A stretch of DNA of 64,000 nucleotides from Cyanobacteriota bacterium (GCA_022402445.1 JAKRSF010000003.1:124001-188000), one strand, 5' to 3'. Positions 20,262-29,251 are shown, counted from the first letter of the stretch. Made by a program: numbers and translations. Notes: generated by a model not told the origin, from the sequence alone.

Positions 20262-20321
20262 GGTGCGTTCGGGATGCAAGCTTGATCGTGCGATGCAAGC
20301 GTTACCGAACGCACCCTACCG
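20262..20321. repeat. MITE-like palindromic element, copy 1
   Basis: GGTGCGTTCGG at 20262-20272 and CCGAACGCACC at 20305-20315 form a perfect 11-bp terminal inverted repeat around a 32-bp centre that itself contains GATGCAAGC twice. CCTACCG follows. A second element with the same ends lies at 34560-34621. Short GGTGCGTT-ended elements like this are widespread in cyanobacteria; no transposase is encoded. Confidence 0.6.
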
Positions 20322-20348
20322 AGGGTTTTTGTTGCTTTTCAATTAAAA

Positions 20349-20422
20349 CGGGCGAGGAGGGATTCGAACCCCCGACACCGTGATCCGTAGTCACGTGCTC
20401 TAGTCCACTGAGCTACACGCCC
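20349..20422 (-). tRNA. tRNA-Arg (anticodon ACG)
   Basis: On the minus strand a 74-nt cloverleaf can be drawn: acceptor GGGCGTG/CTCGCCC (one T-T mismatch), D arm beginning AGCTCAGTGGACTAGAGC, anticodon stem CGTGA/TCACG around the loop CTACGGA with anticodon ACG, and T arm GGGGGTTCGAATCCCTC. The discriminator base is G and CCA is not encoded. ACG is expected to be deaminated to ICG to read CGN arginine codons. Confidence 0.93.
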
Positions 20423-20570
20423 CCGTTTTTTCGGCCCTCGGAGCTGTCGCTCCGTCACCGGGATTAGATAGTATCACGAACACCCCCGAATTTGACAAGG
20501 GACTTCCCCAAGAAATTTTGCAGCAATTTTGATCCCCGCCCCCGTTCCTAACCCATCCCCAACCATCCCC

Positions 20571-21083
20571 ATGCAACCCCTCACCCACCTCGATCGCAGC
20601 GGCCAAGCCCAAATGGTCGATATCACCGCCAAAACCGCCACCGTCCGCGAAGCCACCGCGATCGCGATCGTCCGCATGGAACCCGAAACTTTCGCCGCGA
20701 TCGCCACCGGCAACGCCCCCAAAGGCGACGTATTGGGCACCGCCCGCCTCGCCGGGATCATGGCCGCCAAACAAACCCCCAACCTCATCCCCCTGTGTCA
20801 CCCCATCCCCCTCGGCAAAGTCAGCGTCAACATTGACCCCCTCGATCGCCCTGCCGATATCTCCGACGACAGCCCCCGCGATCGCCCCGGTTACCGCATC
20901 CAAGCCACCGTCAAAACCAAAGGCGAAACCGGCGTCGAAATGGAAGCCCTCACCGCCGCCACCGCCGCCGCCCTCACCCTCTACGACATGGCCAAAGCCC
21001 TCGAAAAATCAATTTGTATCGAAAATATCCATTTGTTGCGGAAAACCGGCGGCAAATCCGGCGATTACCACGCCGAAGATTGA
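20571..21083 (+). CDS. moaC: Cyclic pyranopterin monophosphate synthase
   Basis: MoaC, together with MoaA, makes cyclic pyranopterin monophosphate, the first intermediate of molybdenum cofactor, which nitrate reductase needs. The protein is 170 residues from the ATG at 20571 ([18 protein letters not shown]), the family-typical N-terminus; the open frame begins earlier at 20529 but that part is spacer. Diagnostic segments are [29 protein letters not shown] and [19 protein letters not shown]. No other moa gene is adjacent. Confidence 0.96.
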   Translation: MQPLTHLDRSGQAQMVDITAKTATVREATAIAIVRMEPETFAAIATGNAPKGDVLGTARLAGIMAAKQTPNLIPLCHPIPLGKVSVNIDPLDRPADISDDSPRDRPGYRIQATVKTKGETGVEMEALTAATAAALTLYDMAKALEKSICIENIHLLRKTGGKSGDYHAED

Positions 21084-21216
21084 GGTGAACCCTTCAATCT
21101 GCTAAGTTCAACGGCAACCAACCGCCCCACCCAGCGGACGGCCCCAGCAGACCCGAATTCAATCACTACACTAAAAGCACCGCATCACAACCCGTCATAG
21201 ACAGGAAACCGACCGT

Positions 21217-23532
21217 ATGAGCCCGACCATTGCCACCGAGCAGATCGATCGCATCGTCTGGAACCACCACCACGATCCCTTCGAGGTCCTCGGGCCGCAT
21301 CTGATCTCCCAGGACGGCGGCACCACCATTTGGGCCATCCGGGCCTACCAGCCCACCGCCACCGCCGTCACGGTCGTGTTTCCCGAAGACCGCCTCGAAA
21401 TCCCCATGGAGTCCGTCCATAACCCCCACTTCTTTGAATGCACCCTCGAACGGGACACCCTCGCCAACTACCAACTGCGCATCACCGAAGGCGATCGCGA
21501 TCGCACCATCAGCGACCCCTACGCCTTCCGATCACCCCTTTTGACCGAATTTGACCAGCACCTCTTCGGCGAAGGCAACCACCACCGCATCTACGAAAAA
21601 ATGGGAGCCCACGTCGTCGAACAGGACGGCGTACGGGGCGTCTACTTCGCCGTCTGGGCACCCAACGCCCGCAACGTCTCCCTCCTCGGCGACTTCAACC
21701 ACTGGGACGGGCGCAAACACCAAATGCGCAAACTCCCCAGCGGCACCTGGGACCTCTTCATCCCCGGCCTCGACTACGGCGAACGCTACAAATTCGAGAT
21801 CAAAAACCAAGACGGCCACATCTACGAAAAATCCGACCCCTACGGCTTCCAGCAGGAAGTACGCCCCAAAACCGCCTCCATCGTCACCGACCTCAACAGC
21901 TACGCTTGGAACGACGGCGAATGGCTCGAACAGCGCCGCCAAGGCGATCCCCTCACCCAGCCCATCTCCGTCTACGAACTCCACATGGGCTCCTGGCTCC
22001 ATGAGGATATCCAGCTCCCCTGCACCCACCACGACGGCAGCCCCGCCACCCCGGTCCAGGTCAACGACATGAAACCGGGAGCCCGCTTCTTGACCTATCG
22101 GGAACTGGCCGATCGCCTGATCCCCTACGTCAAAGAAATGGGGTTCACGCACATCGAAATGCTCCCCGTCGCCGAGCACCCCTTCGACGGATCCTGGGGC
22201 TATCAAGTCATCGGCCACTACGCCGCCACCTCCCGCTACGGCTCGCCGCAGGATCTGATGTATTTCATCGATCAATGCCACCAAAACGGCATCGGCGTCC
22301 TCGTCGATTGGGTCCCCGGCCACTTCCCCAAGGACGGCCACGGCCTCGCTAATTTTGATGGCACCTGCCTCTACGAACATGCCGATCCGCGCAAGGGGGA
22401 ACACAAGGGCTGGGGCACCCTAGTCTTTAACTATTCCCGCAACGAAGTCCGCAATTATTTAGTCTCCAACGCTCTCTTTTGGTTCGATAAATATCACATT
22501 GATGGGATCCGCGTGGATGCGGTCGCCTCGATGCTGTACCTGGACTACGATCGCGAAGAGGGCGAGTGGGTCACCAATGAATACGGCGGGCGCGAGAATT
22601 TAGAGGCAGTTGAATTCCTGCGGCAACTCAACCATTTGATCTTCAGCTATCACCCCGGTGTCCTGTCGATCGCGGAGGAATCCACCGCTTGGCCGATGGT
22701 GTCCTGGCCCACCTACGTGGGGGGATTGGGGTTCAACCTGAAGTGGAACATGGGCTGGATGCACGACACCCTGGACTATTTCAGCATGGATCCGTGGTTC
22801 CGCCAGTACCACCAAAACAACGTCACCTTCAGCATCATGTATGCCTTCAGCGAGAATTTCATGCTCGCCCTGTCCCATGATGAGGTGGTCCACGGCAAGA
22901 GCAATATGATCGGCAAAGTGCCGGGGGATGAGTGGCAAAAGTTTGCCAATTTGCGCTGTTTGTATGCCTATATGTTTGCCCATCCCGGCAAGAAAACCCT
23001 GTTCATGGGGATGGAGTTTGCCCAGTGGAGCGAGTGGAATGTGTGGGCGGATCTGGAGTGGCATTTGCTCAACTGCCAACCCCATGCCCAGTTGCGCCAG
23101 TTCCTAACGGATCTCAATGGCCTCTACCGCAGTGAACCCTGTCTCTATAGCCAAGATTTCAGTGAAGCGGGTTTCGAGTGGATTGATTGCAGTGACAGTG
23201 CCCACAGTGTGCTGTCGTTTGTCCGCTGGGAAAAGGATTATAAGGATTTTGTGATTGTGGTGTGCAATTTCACGCCCCAGCCCCATTCCCACTACCGGGT
23301 GGGGGTGCCGTTCTTTGGCTTCTACCGCGAGGTTTTTAATAGCGATGCGGGCAAGTATGGGGGCAGCAATGTGGGCAATTTGGGCGGCAAGTGGGCGGAG
23401 GAATGGTGGTTCCACCAGCGGCCCTATTCGGTGGATCTGTCCCTGCCGCCGCTGGGGGTGCTGATCCTGAAGCTCGATCGCGAGAAGACCGCCGCCGCGA
23501 TCGGGGAGGCGGAAACCAGCGGCGATCTGTAG
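21217..23532 (+). CDS. glgB: 1,4-alpha-glucan branching enzyme
   Basis: GlgB introduces alpha-1,6 branches into glycogen, the carbon store of cyanobacteria. The 771-residue protein has an N-terminal CBM48 pair (about 15-230) and a GH13 catalytic barrel. Catalytic residues are visible as the nucleophile Asp in GIRVDAVASMLYLDY, the acid Glu in SIAEESTAWP and the third Asp in LALSHDEVVHGKSNM. The C-terminal beta domain ends with PPLGVLILKL. Length is typical for bacterial GlgB with a full N-terminal extension. Start ATG 21217. Confidence 0.97.
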   Translation: MSPTIATEQIDRIVWNHHHDPFEVLGPHLISQDGGTTIWAIRAYQPTATAVTVVFPEDRLEIPMESVHNPHFFECTLERDTLANYQLRITEGDRDRTISDPYAFRSPLLTEFDQHLFGEGNHHRIYEKMGAHVVEQDGVRGVYFAVWAPNARNVSLLGDFNHWDGRKHQMRKLPSGTWDLFIPGLDYGERYKFEIKNQDGHIYEKSDPYGFQQEVRPKTASIVTDLNSYAWNDGEWLEQRRQGDPLTQPISVYELHMGSWLHEDIQLPCTHHDGSPATPVQVNDMKPGARFLTYRELADRLIPYVKEMGFTHIEMLPVAEHPFDGSWGYQVIGHYAATSRYGSPQDLMYFIDQCHQNGIGVLVDWVPGHFPKDGHGLANFDGTCLYEHADPRKGEHKGWGTLVFNYSRNEVRNYLVSNALFWFDKYHIDGIRVDAVASMLYLDYDREEGEWVTNEYGGRENLEAVEFLRQLNHLIFSYHPGVLSIAEESTAWPMVSWPTYVGGLGFNLKWNMGWMHDTLDYFSMDPWFRQYHQNNVTFSIMYAFSENFMLALSHDEVVHGKSNMIGKVPGDEWQKFANLRCLYAYMFAHPGKKTLFMGMEFAQWSEWNVWADLEWHLLNCQPHAQLRQFLTDLNGLYRSEPCLYSQDFSEAGFEWIDCSDSAHSVLSFVRWEKDYKDFVIVVCNFTPQPHSHYRVGVPFFGFYREVFNSDAGKYGGSNVGNLGGKWAEEWWFHQRPYSVDLSLPPLGVLILKLDREKTAAAIGEAETSGDL

Positions 23533-23692
23533 GCGTTCCCCCGGCGATCGCTGGGGGCCGTTGGGGAGGGGCCATGTTTGGATCACGCGATCGCGGGGAT
23601 CCGGCCCCTTTCCGTGAGCCGTGATACGATAGTAGACTGCTGTTCCGTAGCAATCTTTTCTCCATACGCGACATACGCAACGTTTAGATCCC

Positions 23693-23962
23693 ATGCCCCT
23701 GAAACAAGAGATCAAACAGAAGCTCATCAATGAGTATCAAGCCCACCCGACCGACACGGGTTCGGCTGAGCTGCAAGTGGCCATGCTGACGGCCCGGGTG
23801 CAGCAACTGAGCGAGCACCTGAAGGCGAACAAGAAGGATCATGCCTCCCGCCGGGGTCTGCTGAAGATCATCGGTCGCCGTAAGCGCCTGCTGGCCTATA
23901 TCCTCAAGCGCGATCGCGATGCCTACCAAGCCCTGATCCAAAAGCTCGGCATTCGCGGCTAG
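23693..23962 (+). CDS. rpsO: 30S ribosomal protein S15
   Basis: The 89-residue protein has normal S15 length and signature: TDTGSAELQVAMLTARVQQL, LKANKKDHASRRGLL and GRRKRLLAYI. It binds 16S rRNA in the platform of the small subunit. The pam68-like gene follows after 13 bases, so the two are likely co-transcribed and end at the hairpin near 24560. Confidence 0.98.
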   Translation: MPLKQEIKQKLINEYQAHPTDTGSAELQVAMLTARVQQLSEHLKANKKDHASRRGLLKIIGRRKRLLAYILKRDRDAYQALIQKLGIRG

Positions 23963-23975
23963 GGAGGACTTAACC

Positions 23976-24542
23976 GTGTCCGGCGAACCTGCCGCTAAGG
24001 GCGATCGCGATCGCCTACCATTCGAGCCCAAGGGCAGCCGCAAGGGAAAGGCCGCCGCCCCCAAGGACGCCCCGGAATCCCCTGCGCCGCCAAAGCTCCA
24101 GGCCCGCCCCCTCAATCCCCTGCCCCCTTCTAAGAAGCAGCGGGAGGCCGAGAAAGCCGCCGCCGAAACCCGCGATCGCGGCGCACCCCGTCGCTACAGC
24201 CGGGAAGAGATGGCGATCCCCGAGGTGGTGAACCGGCGCATGGTGAAGCGCATGGCCGCCTTCTGCGGCATTCCCACGGGGCTTGGGTTTGCCAGCTTCA
24301 TCGTGGGCTATTGGATCAACGTCAACGGCATCGCTGAACTGCCCAATGTGGCGGTGCTGCTGGCGAGCCTCGGGGGCCTTGGCCTGGGGGTGTTGGGCCT
24401 GAGCTACGGGGTGCTGTCCGCCTCCTGGGAGGAGGATGAACCGGGCAGTCTCCTGGGGCTAGCGGAATTCCGCACCAACTTTGGCCGAATGCGCAGCTCC
24501 TGGCGCGACGCCCAGGCGGCCAGATCCCGCAACAACTCCTAA
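23976..24542 (+). CDS. pam68: PAM68-type photosystem II assembly protein
   Basis: The 188-residue protein starts at a GTG preceded by GGGAGGA. Residues 1-75 are a charged, Pro/Lys-rich soluble tail (SRKGKAAAPKDAPESPAPP); residues about 80-100 hold the conserved EEMAIPEVVNRRMVKRMA; two membrane helices follow (about 95-120 and 128-150). This is the DUF3464/PAM68 layout. PAM68 in plants and Sll0933 in Synechocystis assist early photosystem II assembly. The partnership with rpsO, 13 bases upstream, would couple it to translation genes; I infer co-transcription from the spacing. Confidence 0.88.
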   Translation: MSGEPAAKGDRDRLPFEPKGSRKGKAAAPKDAPESPAPPKLQARPLNPLPPSKKQREAEKAAAETRDRGAPRRYSREEMAIPEVVNRRMVKRMAAFCGIPTGLGFASFIVGYWINVNGIAELPNVAVLLASLGGLGLGVLGLSYGVLSASWEEDEPGSLLGLAEFRTNFGRMRSSWRDAQAARSRNNS

Positions 24543-24558
24543 ACTAAAGGCAAGTAGG

Positions 24559-24600
24559 CCGGAGCTACCCGTTGCACTGGGGCTCCGTTCTTTTGCTTTT
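24559..24600 (+). terminator. Probable rho-independent terminator after rpsO-pam68
   Basis: CGGAGC at 24560-24565 pairs with GCTCCG at 24582-24587, followed by the T-rich tract TTCTTTTGCTTTT. Its position right after the pam68 stop codon fits an operon end. Confidence 0.65.
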
Positions 24601-24748
24601 AGTGGTCTTCTTTTCGTTTTGCCCTAAGGTCTTGCCTTAAGGTTTTGTCTTAGCCATTGGGCGATCGCCCGCATCCTCCGAACTTATGCCGATGGATGGT
24701 CAGCGGAATCGCGATCGCGCCCAGTCGATTCGCAAGGGGTAATAATCC

Positions 24749-25807
24749 ATGATCATCGTCATGCGCAGCGGCGCACCCTCGGAAGAGATCGAGCGCATTA
24801 ACGTCGAATGCCGCGAATGGGGCCTAGAGCCGGAACCCATTGTGGGCCGCCATAAGGTCATCATCGGCCTGGTGGGCGACACCGCCAGCCTGGATCCGAA
24901 CCGCCTCGAGGAGCTCAGCCCCTGGATTGAACAGGTGATGCGCGTCGAGCAGCCCTTCAAACGGGTGAGCCGCGAATATCGCCACGGGGAATCGAGCGAA
25001 GTGATCGTGCCGACGCCGAACGGCCCGGTCGCCTTCGGGGAAGCCCATCCGATCGTGGTGATCGCTGGCCCCTGCTCGGTGGAAAACGAAGAAATGATCG
25101 TCGAGACGGCGGTCCGCGTGAAGGCTGCCGGGGCGAAGTTCCTGCGCGGGGGGGCCTACAAACCCCGCACGTCCCCCTATGCCTTCCAGGGCCATGGGGA
25201 AAGCGCCCTAGAACTGCTGGCGACGGCCCGTCAGGAGAGCGGTCTGGGCATTATCACAGAGGTGATGGATACGGCGGACCTCGACAAGATCTACGAGGTG
25301 GCAGACATCATCCAGGTGGGGGCGCGCAATATGCAGAATTTCTCCCTGCTCAAGCAGGTGGGTGCCCAGGACAAGCCGGTGTTCCTGAAGCGGGGCATGT
25401 CGGCCACCATTGAGGAGTGGCTGATGGCGGCGGAATATATCCTGGCGGGGGGCAATCCGAATGTGATCCTCTGTGAGCGGGGTCTGCGGACGTTTGATCG
25501 CCAGTACACGCGCAATCTGCTGGATCTGAGTGCGGTGCCGGTGCTGCGTCGCCTGACCCACCTGCCGATCAATGTGGATCCGAGCCACGGGACGGGCTGG
25601 TCCCACTATGTGCCGACGATGGCGCGGGCGGCGATCGCGGCGGGGACCGATTCGCTGATGATTGAAGTGCATCCGAATCCGAAGAAGGCCCTGTCCGATG
25701 GGCCGCAGTCCCTGACGCCGGATCAGTTCGATGAGCTGATGAAGGATCTGTCGATTGTGGGGACGGCCCTGAATCGCTGGGAGAAGGCTCCGGCGCTGGT
25801 GGGCTAG
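24749..25807 (+). CDS. aroF: 3-deoxy-7-phosphoheptulonate synthase (DAHP synthase)
   Basis: This enzyme condenses phosphoenolpyruvate and erythrose 4-phosphate, the entry step of the shikimate pathway. The 352-residue protein has an N-terminal ferredoxin-like domain (about 1-75) typical of the Thermotoga/Bacillus-type enzymes, where it mediates feedback inhibition by aromatic amino acids, then the TIM barrel with IAGPCSVENEEMIVETA, GAKFLRGGAYKPRTSPY and VDPSHGTGWSHYV. Length and motifs match the I-beta class. A strong terminator follows. Confidence 0.95.
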   Translation: MIIVMRSGAPSEEIERINVECREWGLEPEPIVGRHKVIIGLVGDTASLDPNRLEELSPWIEQVMRVEQPFKRVSREYRHGESSEVIVPTPNGPVAFGEAHPIVVIAGPCSVENEEMIVETAVRVKAAGAKFLRGGAYKPRTSPYAFQGHGESALELLATARQESGLGIITEVMDTADLDKIYEVADIIQVGARNMQNFSLLKQVGAQDKPVFLKRGMSATIEEWLMAAEYILAGGNPNVILCERGLRTFDRQYTRNLLDLSAVPVLRRLTHLPINVDPSHGTGWSHYVPTMARAAIAAGTDSLMIEVHPNPKKALSDGPQSLTPDQFDELMKDLSIVGTALNRWEKAPALVG

Positions 25808-25832
25808 GTTCAATCCTACAGAATCGCTTGGG

Positions 25833-25869
25833 ACAAGGGGCTTTCAGCCCCTTGTTTTATTTTTTTGTC
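25833..25869 (+). terminator. Strong rho-independent terminator after the DAHP synthase
   Basis: ACAAGGGGCT at 25833-25842 and AGCCCCTTGT at 25846-25855 form a perfect 10-bp stem with a 3-base loop, followed by TTTATTTTTTT. It lies 25 bases after the DAHP synthase stop codon. Confidence 0.92.
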
Positions 25870-26037
25870 TTCTCTTGGGTCTTTCTTCTTGCCCTGGGGC
25901 CGCTTGTGGCTGACTGGGGCAATCTCACCTACGCGCAAAAAAAAGGGACGGATCTGGGGAACTGGTTGAGTCCTTCCCGCGATCGCGCCCCCGCCCTATC
26001 CTTTGATGAAACGCTAGACTGTCCGGCTGGCGGCCCT

Positions 26038-27588
26038 TCAACCCTTCGGCGTTGCGCCAAACCGCTCGACGAGGAGCGATCGCAGCAGGTCCGGCAGATC
26101 CTCGCAGGCCACCCCCTTCTGGTGCAATTCCCCGAGGGTCGCCCCCTTGCCCACCTTGCCGCCCAGGTACACATCCACCCCTTCGACCACCTGGCCATCC
26201 TTGCGGACCTTGGTGCCCATAAAGCCGATGTCCCCCGCCTGGGCCTGACCGCAGGAATTTGGGCAGCCGGTCCAGTGCATCCGCACCCGTTCGGGTAGGT
26301 CAAATTCCTGATCGAGCAATTGCGCCATTTCCAGCGCCCGCCCCTTCGTTTCCACCAGGGCGAAATTGCAATAGCGCTTGCCGGTGCAGGAAATGACCGA
26401 TCGCGTCAGGGTCGGCGGCGCAATCTGGAATTCCGTCAGCAGCGGTTCCGACAGCAGGGCCTCCACGCGATCATTCGGAATCCAGGGGAAAATCGCGTTT
26501 TGCTCCACCGTCAGCCGCAGTTCGCCCTGGCCGTAGGTTTCCGCCAGCCGCGCTAGCTCGTACATTTGCTCCGCCGTCAGGCGACCCATGGGCACATGGA
26601 CCCCCACGTAGGAATAGCCCGCCTGCTTTTGGGCGTGAACTCCCAAGTGATCTCGCTTATCTAACTGGATTTCGTCCTCCGGAGCCGCCCGCAGGAGCGA
26701 TCGCCCCAGTTCCGCCTCCACCGCCGCCCGGAACCCTTCAATCCCCAGCTTTTCGATCGCCCACCACAGCCGCGCCTTGGCCCGATTTTCCCGCAGACCC
26801 AGGGCGAGGCCCTCGCGGTCATAAAACCGCAGCATCGCGCAGCACAGATCAATCACCTCATCATTGGGCGGCACCCACACATCCATGGCGATCGATTCCA
26901 CACAGCGCTGGGCGGAAAGATACCCCCCCACCAGCACATTGAAGCCCAATTGCCCTTCCCGATAGGCCGGAACAAAGGCAATATCATTAATTTCCGCGTG
27001 GATGGAATTATCCCGCGCCCCCTCGAAGGCAATGTTTAATTTTCGGGGCAAATTGGAAAATTCTAGGCTTCCTTTACCCCCCGCCGTGATCGCATCCTGG
27101 GTCCGTTGGGCCAGATCCCGCGTATCAATCAATTCATCGGGATCGAGGCCCGCCACGGGAGAACTGGTCAGATTTCTAACATTATCCATCCCCGACTGAA
27201 TCGAGGTCAGACCCACCGCTTGAAGTTGCCGAAACAGTTCAGGAATATCCTCAATCAGCAGGCCCCGAAGCTGAATATTTTGGCGGGTGGTGATGTCCGC
27301 CGTGCCGTCGGTGCCGTAGCGGCCAATGGCCCCTGCTAAAACCCGCAGTTGGTCGCTGGTGATGCAGCCGCTGGGAACCCGCAGGCGCACCATGAACTTA
27401 CCGGGGGTGACGGGACGAAAGAAAATGCCTAACCATTTCAGGCGCATTTCCAGGTCGGTTTTATCAATCGCTTCCCAGCCGGATTTTGCAAACTGTTCTA
27501 GCTCGTCAAGAACCGCGAGACCGTGCTTTTCAGCCTTGGCTTTTTCGATGCGATTGAGCTTGGTGGCGGGGTCGCTGGCAACGGACAC
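26038..27588 (-). CDS. nirA: Ferredoxin-nitrite reductase
   Basis: NirA reduces nitrite to ammonium with six electrons from ferredoxin, using siroheme and a [4Fe-4S] cluster. The protein is about 516 residues from a GTG at 27588, chosen because GGAAGGAG lies 8 bases upstream; a TTG at 27630 would add 14 residues. The cluster/siroheme ligands read CTGKRYC (C-x5-C) and CPNSC (C-x3-C) near the C-terminus (about 395-440), and the ferredoxin-like NiR/SiR half domains and the motif TTRQNIQLRG are present. That pattern separates it poorly from sulfite reductase by itself, but the length, CNFALVETK and the NtcA-type promoter upstream favour nitrite reductase. No nitrate transporter or narB gene lies beside it. 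Confidence 0.94.
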   Translation of the reverse strand: MSVASDPATKLNRIEKAKAEKHGLAVLDELEQFAKSGWEAIDKTDLEMRLKWLGIFFRPVTPGKFMVRLRVPSGCITSDQLRVLAGAIGRYGTDGTADITTRQNIQLRGLLIEDIPELFRQLQAVGLTSIQSGMDNVRNLTSSPVAGLDPDELIDTRDLAQRTQDAITAGGKGSLEFSNLPRKLNIAFEGARDNSIHAEINDIAFVPAYREGQLGFNVLVGGYLSAQRCVESIAMDVWVPPNDEVIDLCCAMLRFYDREGLALGLRENRAKARLWWAIEKLGIEGFRAAVEAELGRSLLRAAPEDEIQLDKRDHLGVHAQKQAGYSYVGVHVPMGRLTAEQMYELARLAETYGQGELRLTVEQNAIFPWIPNDRVEALLSEPLLTEFQIAPPTLTRSVISCTGKRYCNFALVETKGRALEMAQLLDQEFDLPERVRMHWTGCPNSCGQAQAGDIGFMGTKVRKDGQVVEGVDVYLGGKVGKGATLGELHQKGVACEDLPDLLRSLLVERFGATPKG

Positions 27589-27699
27589 GGGTTTGCTCCT
27601 TCCATAGGCCAAGGGGAATGTTTCGATCAATGCTCCGCCCCCTGGAATTTTCCTGGAGAATGGGGAGGTTGATATTACCTTGGCACGCGCTTTTGCTGC

Positions 27700-27741
27700 A
27701 TCTTAGAAATGCGGTTCAATTGGTTTTGTATCTCCGATTAC
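27700..27741 (-). promoter_or_regulatory. NtcA-activated promoter of nirA
   Basis: On the minus strand GTAATCGGAGATAC (27728-27741) fits the NtcA operator GTA-N8-TAC exactly. It is followed after 22 bases by TAAGAT (27700-27705), which fits the -10 consensus TAN3T. This is the canonical layout of nitrogen-controlled class II NtcA promoters, in which NtcA replaces the -35 box. The predicted leader is about 105 bases to the GTG of nirA. Confidence 0.85.
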
Positions 27742-27868
27742 GATCGCCCCTGGCCCGATGAGTTTCTGCGATGGGGTTGATGCTGTCTGCGCATGGGGGT
27801 TGCGATCGCGGCGCGGCGGCGGAAATGCGTAAGATGAAGAAAGGTAACAATCGAGTCAAGGGCGGGCC

Positions 27869-28993
27869 ATGGTGGAGCGGGAACGGGGGCGAACGGGGAC
27901 GATCGCGATCGCGGCGGGGCGCTGTCCGAACCGGTGGACCTGGCGCGGTTTCGAGGTTTGCTATGGACGCTCGGGCGATCGCGGCCCTGCGGTGGTGCTG
28001 GTCCATGGATTTGGGGCCTCGTGGCGGCATTGGCGCAAAAATTTGCCGTTTTTGGGGGAATGGTGCCGGGTATTCGCGATCGACCTGCTGGGGTTTGGGG
28101 GATCAGACAAGCCGGATCCCGCCCATCCCGGCTATACGTTTGACACCTGGGGCCAGCAGGTGACGGATTTTATTGACCAGGTGGTGGGGGAGCCGGCCTT
28201 TGTGATCGGCAATTCCATTGGCTGTGTGGTGGCGTTGCAGGCCGCCGCGATCGCGCCGGAGCGGGTGCGGGCCGTGGCTTTATTGAATTGTTCCCTGCGG
28301 TTGCTGCACGATCGCCGCCTCGCCAGCCAGCCCTGGCCCAAGCGGGTGGGTGCGCCCCTGTTGCAGCGGATTTTGAAGCAAAAACGGATCGGCCATTGGT
28401 TTTTCCGCCAGTTGGCGACCCCCAAAACCGTCCGCAATATTCTGCGCCAAGCCTATGGCGACCCCGCCGCCGTCACCGATGAACTGGTGGACATTTTGAT
28501 GGAACCGGCCCAGGATCCGGGGGCCGCCGATGTGTTTTTGGCCTTCACGGGCTATTCCCAGGGGCCGCTACCGGAGGATTTGCTAGAAGTTGTCACCGTG
28601 CCCGTGGCGATCTGGTGGGGCACCGCCGATCCGTGGGAGCCGGTGGAGCTGGGGCGGGCTTTTGAGCAATTCCCCTGCGTGGAAAAATTTGTGCCCCTCG
28701 AAGGGGTGGGCCACTGTCCCCAGGATGAAAATCCCTTTGCGTTGAACTACCAGTTGCGCGACTGGATCTATTGGAAGGCCCAGGAAACCTTGCCCCATGA
28801 CCCGCTGCATCCCGGCGATCGCGTCGAGGTGCGGGTGGTACGGCCCGATGGGGACTATGCCTGGAATGGTTTGCGGGGGACGGTGGTGACCGTGGGCGAT
28901 CGCGCCGTCACGGTTCAGTTAGAGGACCAGGACAGCAAACGCCATTTTTATCGCGAGGATTTGTGGCCCTGCGATCGCGAACCGCTGCCCTAG
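27869..28993 (+). CDS. Alpha/beta hydrolase with C-terminal SH3-like tail
   Basis: The 374-residue protein has an alpha/beta-hydrolase fold: the oxyanion region VLVHGFGASWRHW (about 50-62), IDLLGFGGSDKP, the nucleophile elbow GNSIGCV (Ser) and the catalytic His in GVGHCPQDENP (about 287). It resembles the cyanobacterial and plastid hydrolases of chlorophyll-dephytylase type, but substrate is inference. From about residue 313 there is an extra module of about 60 residues (HPGDRVEVRVVRPDGDYAWN, then GLRGTVVTVGD) that reads like a small KOW/SH3-type beta barrel, unusual for this family. It diverges from nirA. Confidence 0.85.
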   Translation: MVERERGRTGTIAIAAGRCPNRWTWRGFEVCYGRSGDRGPAVVLVHGFGASWRHWRKNLPFLGEWCRVFAIDLLGFGGSDKPDPAHPGYTFDTWGQQVTDFIDQVVGEPAFVIGNSIGCVVALQAAAIAPERVRAVALLNCSLRLLHDRRLASQPWPKRVGAPLLQRILKQKRIGHWFFRQLATPKTVRNILRQAYGDPAAVTDELVDILMEPAQDPGAADVFLAFTGYSQGPLPEDLLEVVTVPVAIWWGTADPWEPVELGRAFEQFPCVEKFVPLEGVGHCPQDENPFALNYQLRDWIYWKAQETLPHDPLHPGDRVEVRVVRPDGDYAWNGLRGTVVTVGDRAVTVQLEDQDSKRHFYREDLWPCDREPLP

Positions 28994-29002
28994 GGATCGG
29001 TC

Positions 29003-29116
29003 CTAGAGGGCGTATTTATCCCAGAGAAAAAGGCCCATTCGCACCAAACTATTGGCAATAAAGGCCAGCAATAAAATAAAAATTAAGCCATTGGCGATCG
29101 CGCTCAACCGTTCCAT
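29003..29116 (-). CDS. Small single-span membrane protein, 37 residues
   Basis: The minus strand carries a short gene starting MERLSAIANGLIFILLLAFI and ending FLWDKYAL, with one membrane helix (about residues 7-25). An excellent Shine-Dalgarno GGGGAGGT lies 8 bases before the ATG, which strongly supports translation. The size and layout match the low-molecular-weight subunits of cyanobacterial photosynthetic or NDH complexes, but it does not match the PsaM, PetL, PetM, PetN or PsbX sequences I remember. It converges with the alpha/beta hydrolase and diverges from pyrG. It is named here as unknown. Confidence 0.7.
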   Translation of the reverse strand: MERLSAIANGLIFILLLAFIANSLVRMGLFLWDKYAL

Positions 29117-29251
29117 TCAACAGACCTCCCCAGGACATCGGAAACTCCCGCCATTTTAGGGGAATTTTCGGACCAATCCCCCGCGATCGCCCCACCGCCC
29201 GCCCCCGCCGAGGCCGCCGTCCCCCCGCGATCGCACCTATGGCAAAATTGA

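Larger units (their letters stand above)
20016..20348. other. Intergenic region rich in repeats between mutY and tRNA-Arg
   Basis: No gene is recognised. The stretch holds a direct repeat of 21 bases (AATCCCGCGATCGCGTTGAC plus C) at 20198-20218 and 20231-20251, with a degenerate third copy near 20146, and the palindromic MITE-like element at 20262-20321. It therefore looks like a landing site for small repeats next to a tRNA gene. Confidence 0.55.

Noticed and set aside
25828-26298. A 156-residue plus-strand frame after the DAHP synthase
   Set aside because: Its first part is the terminator hairpin and U-tract, and the rest is antisense to the nirA C-terminus.
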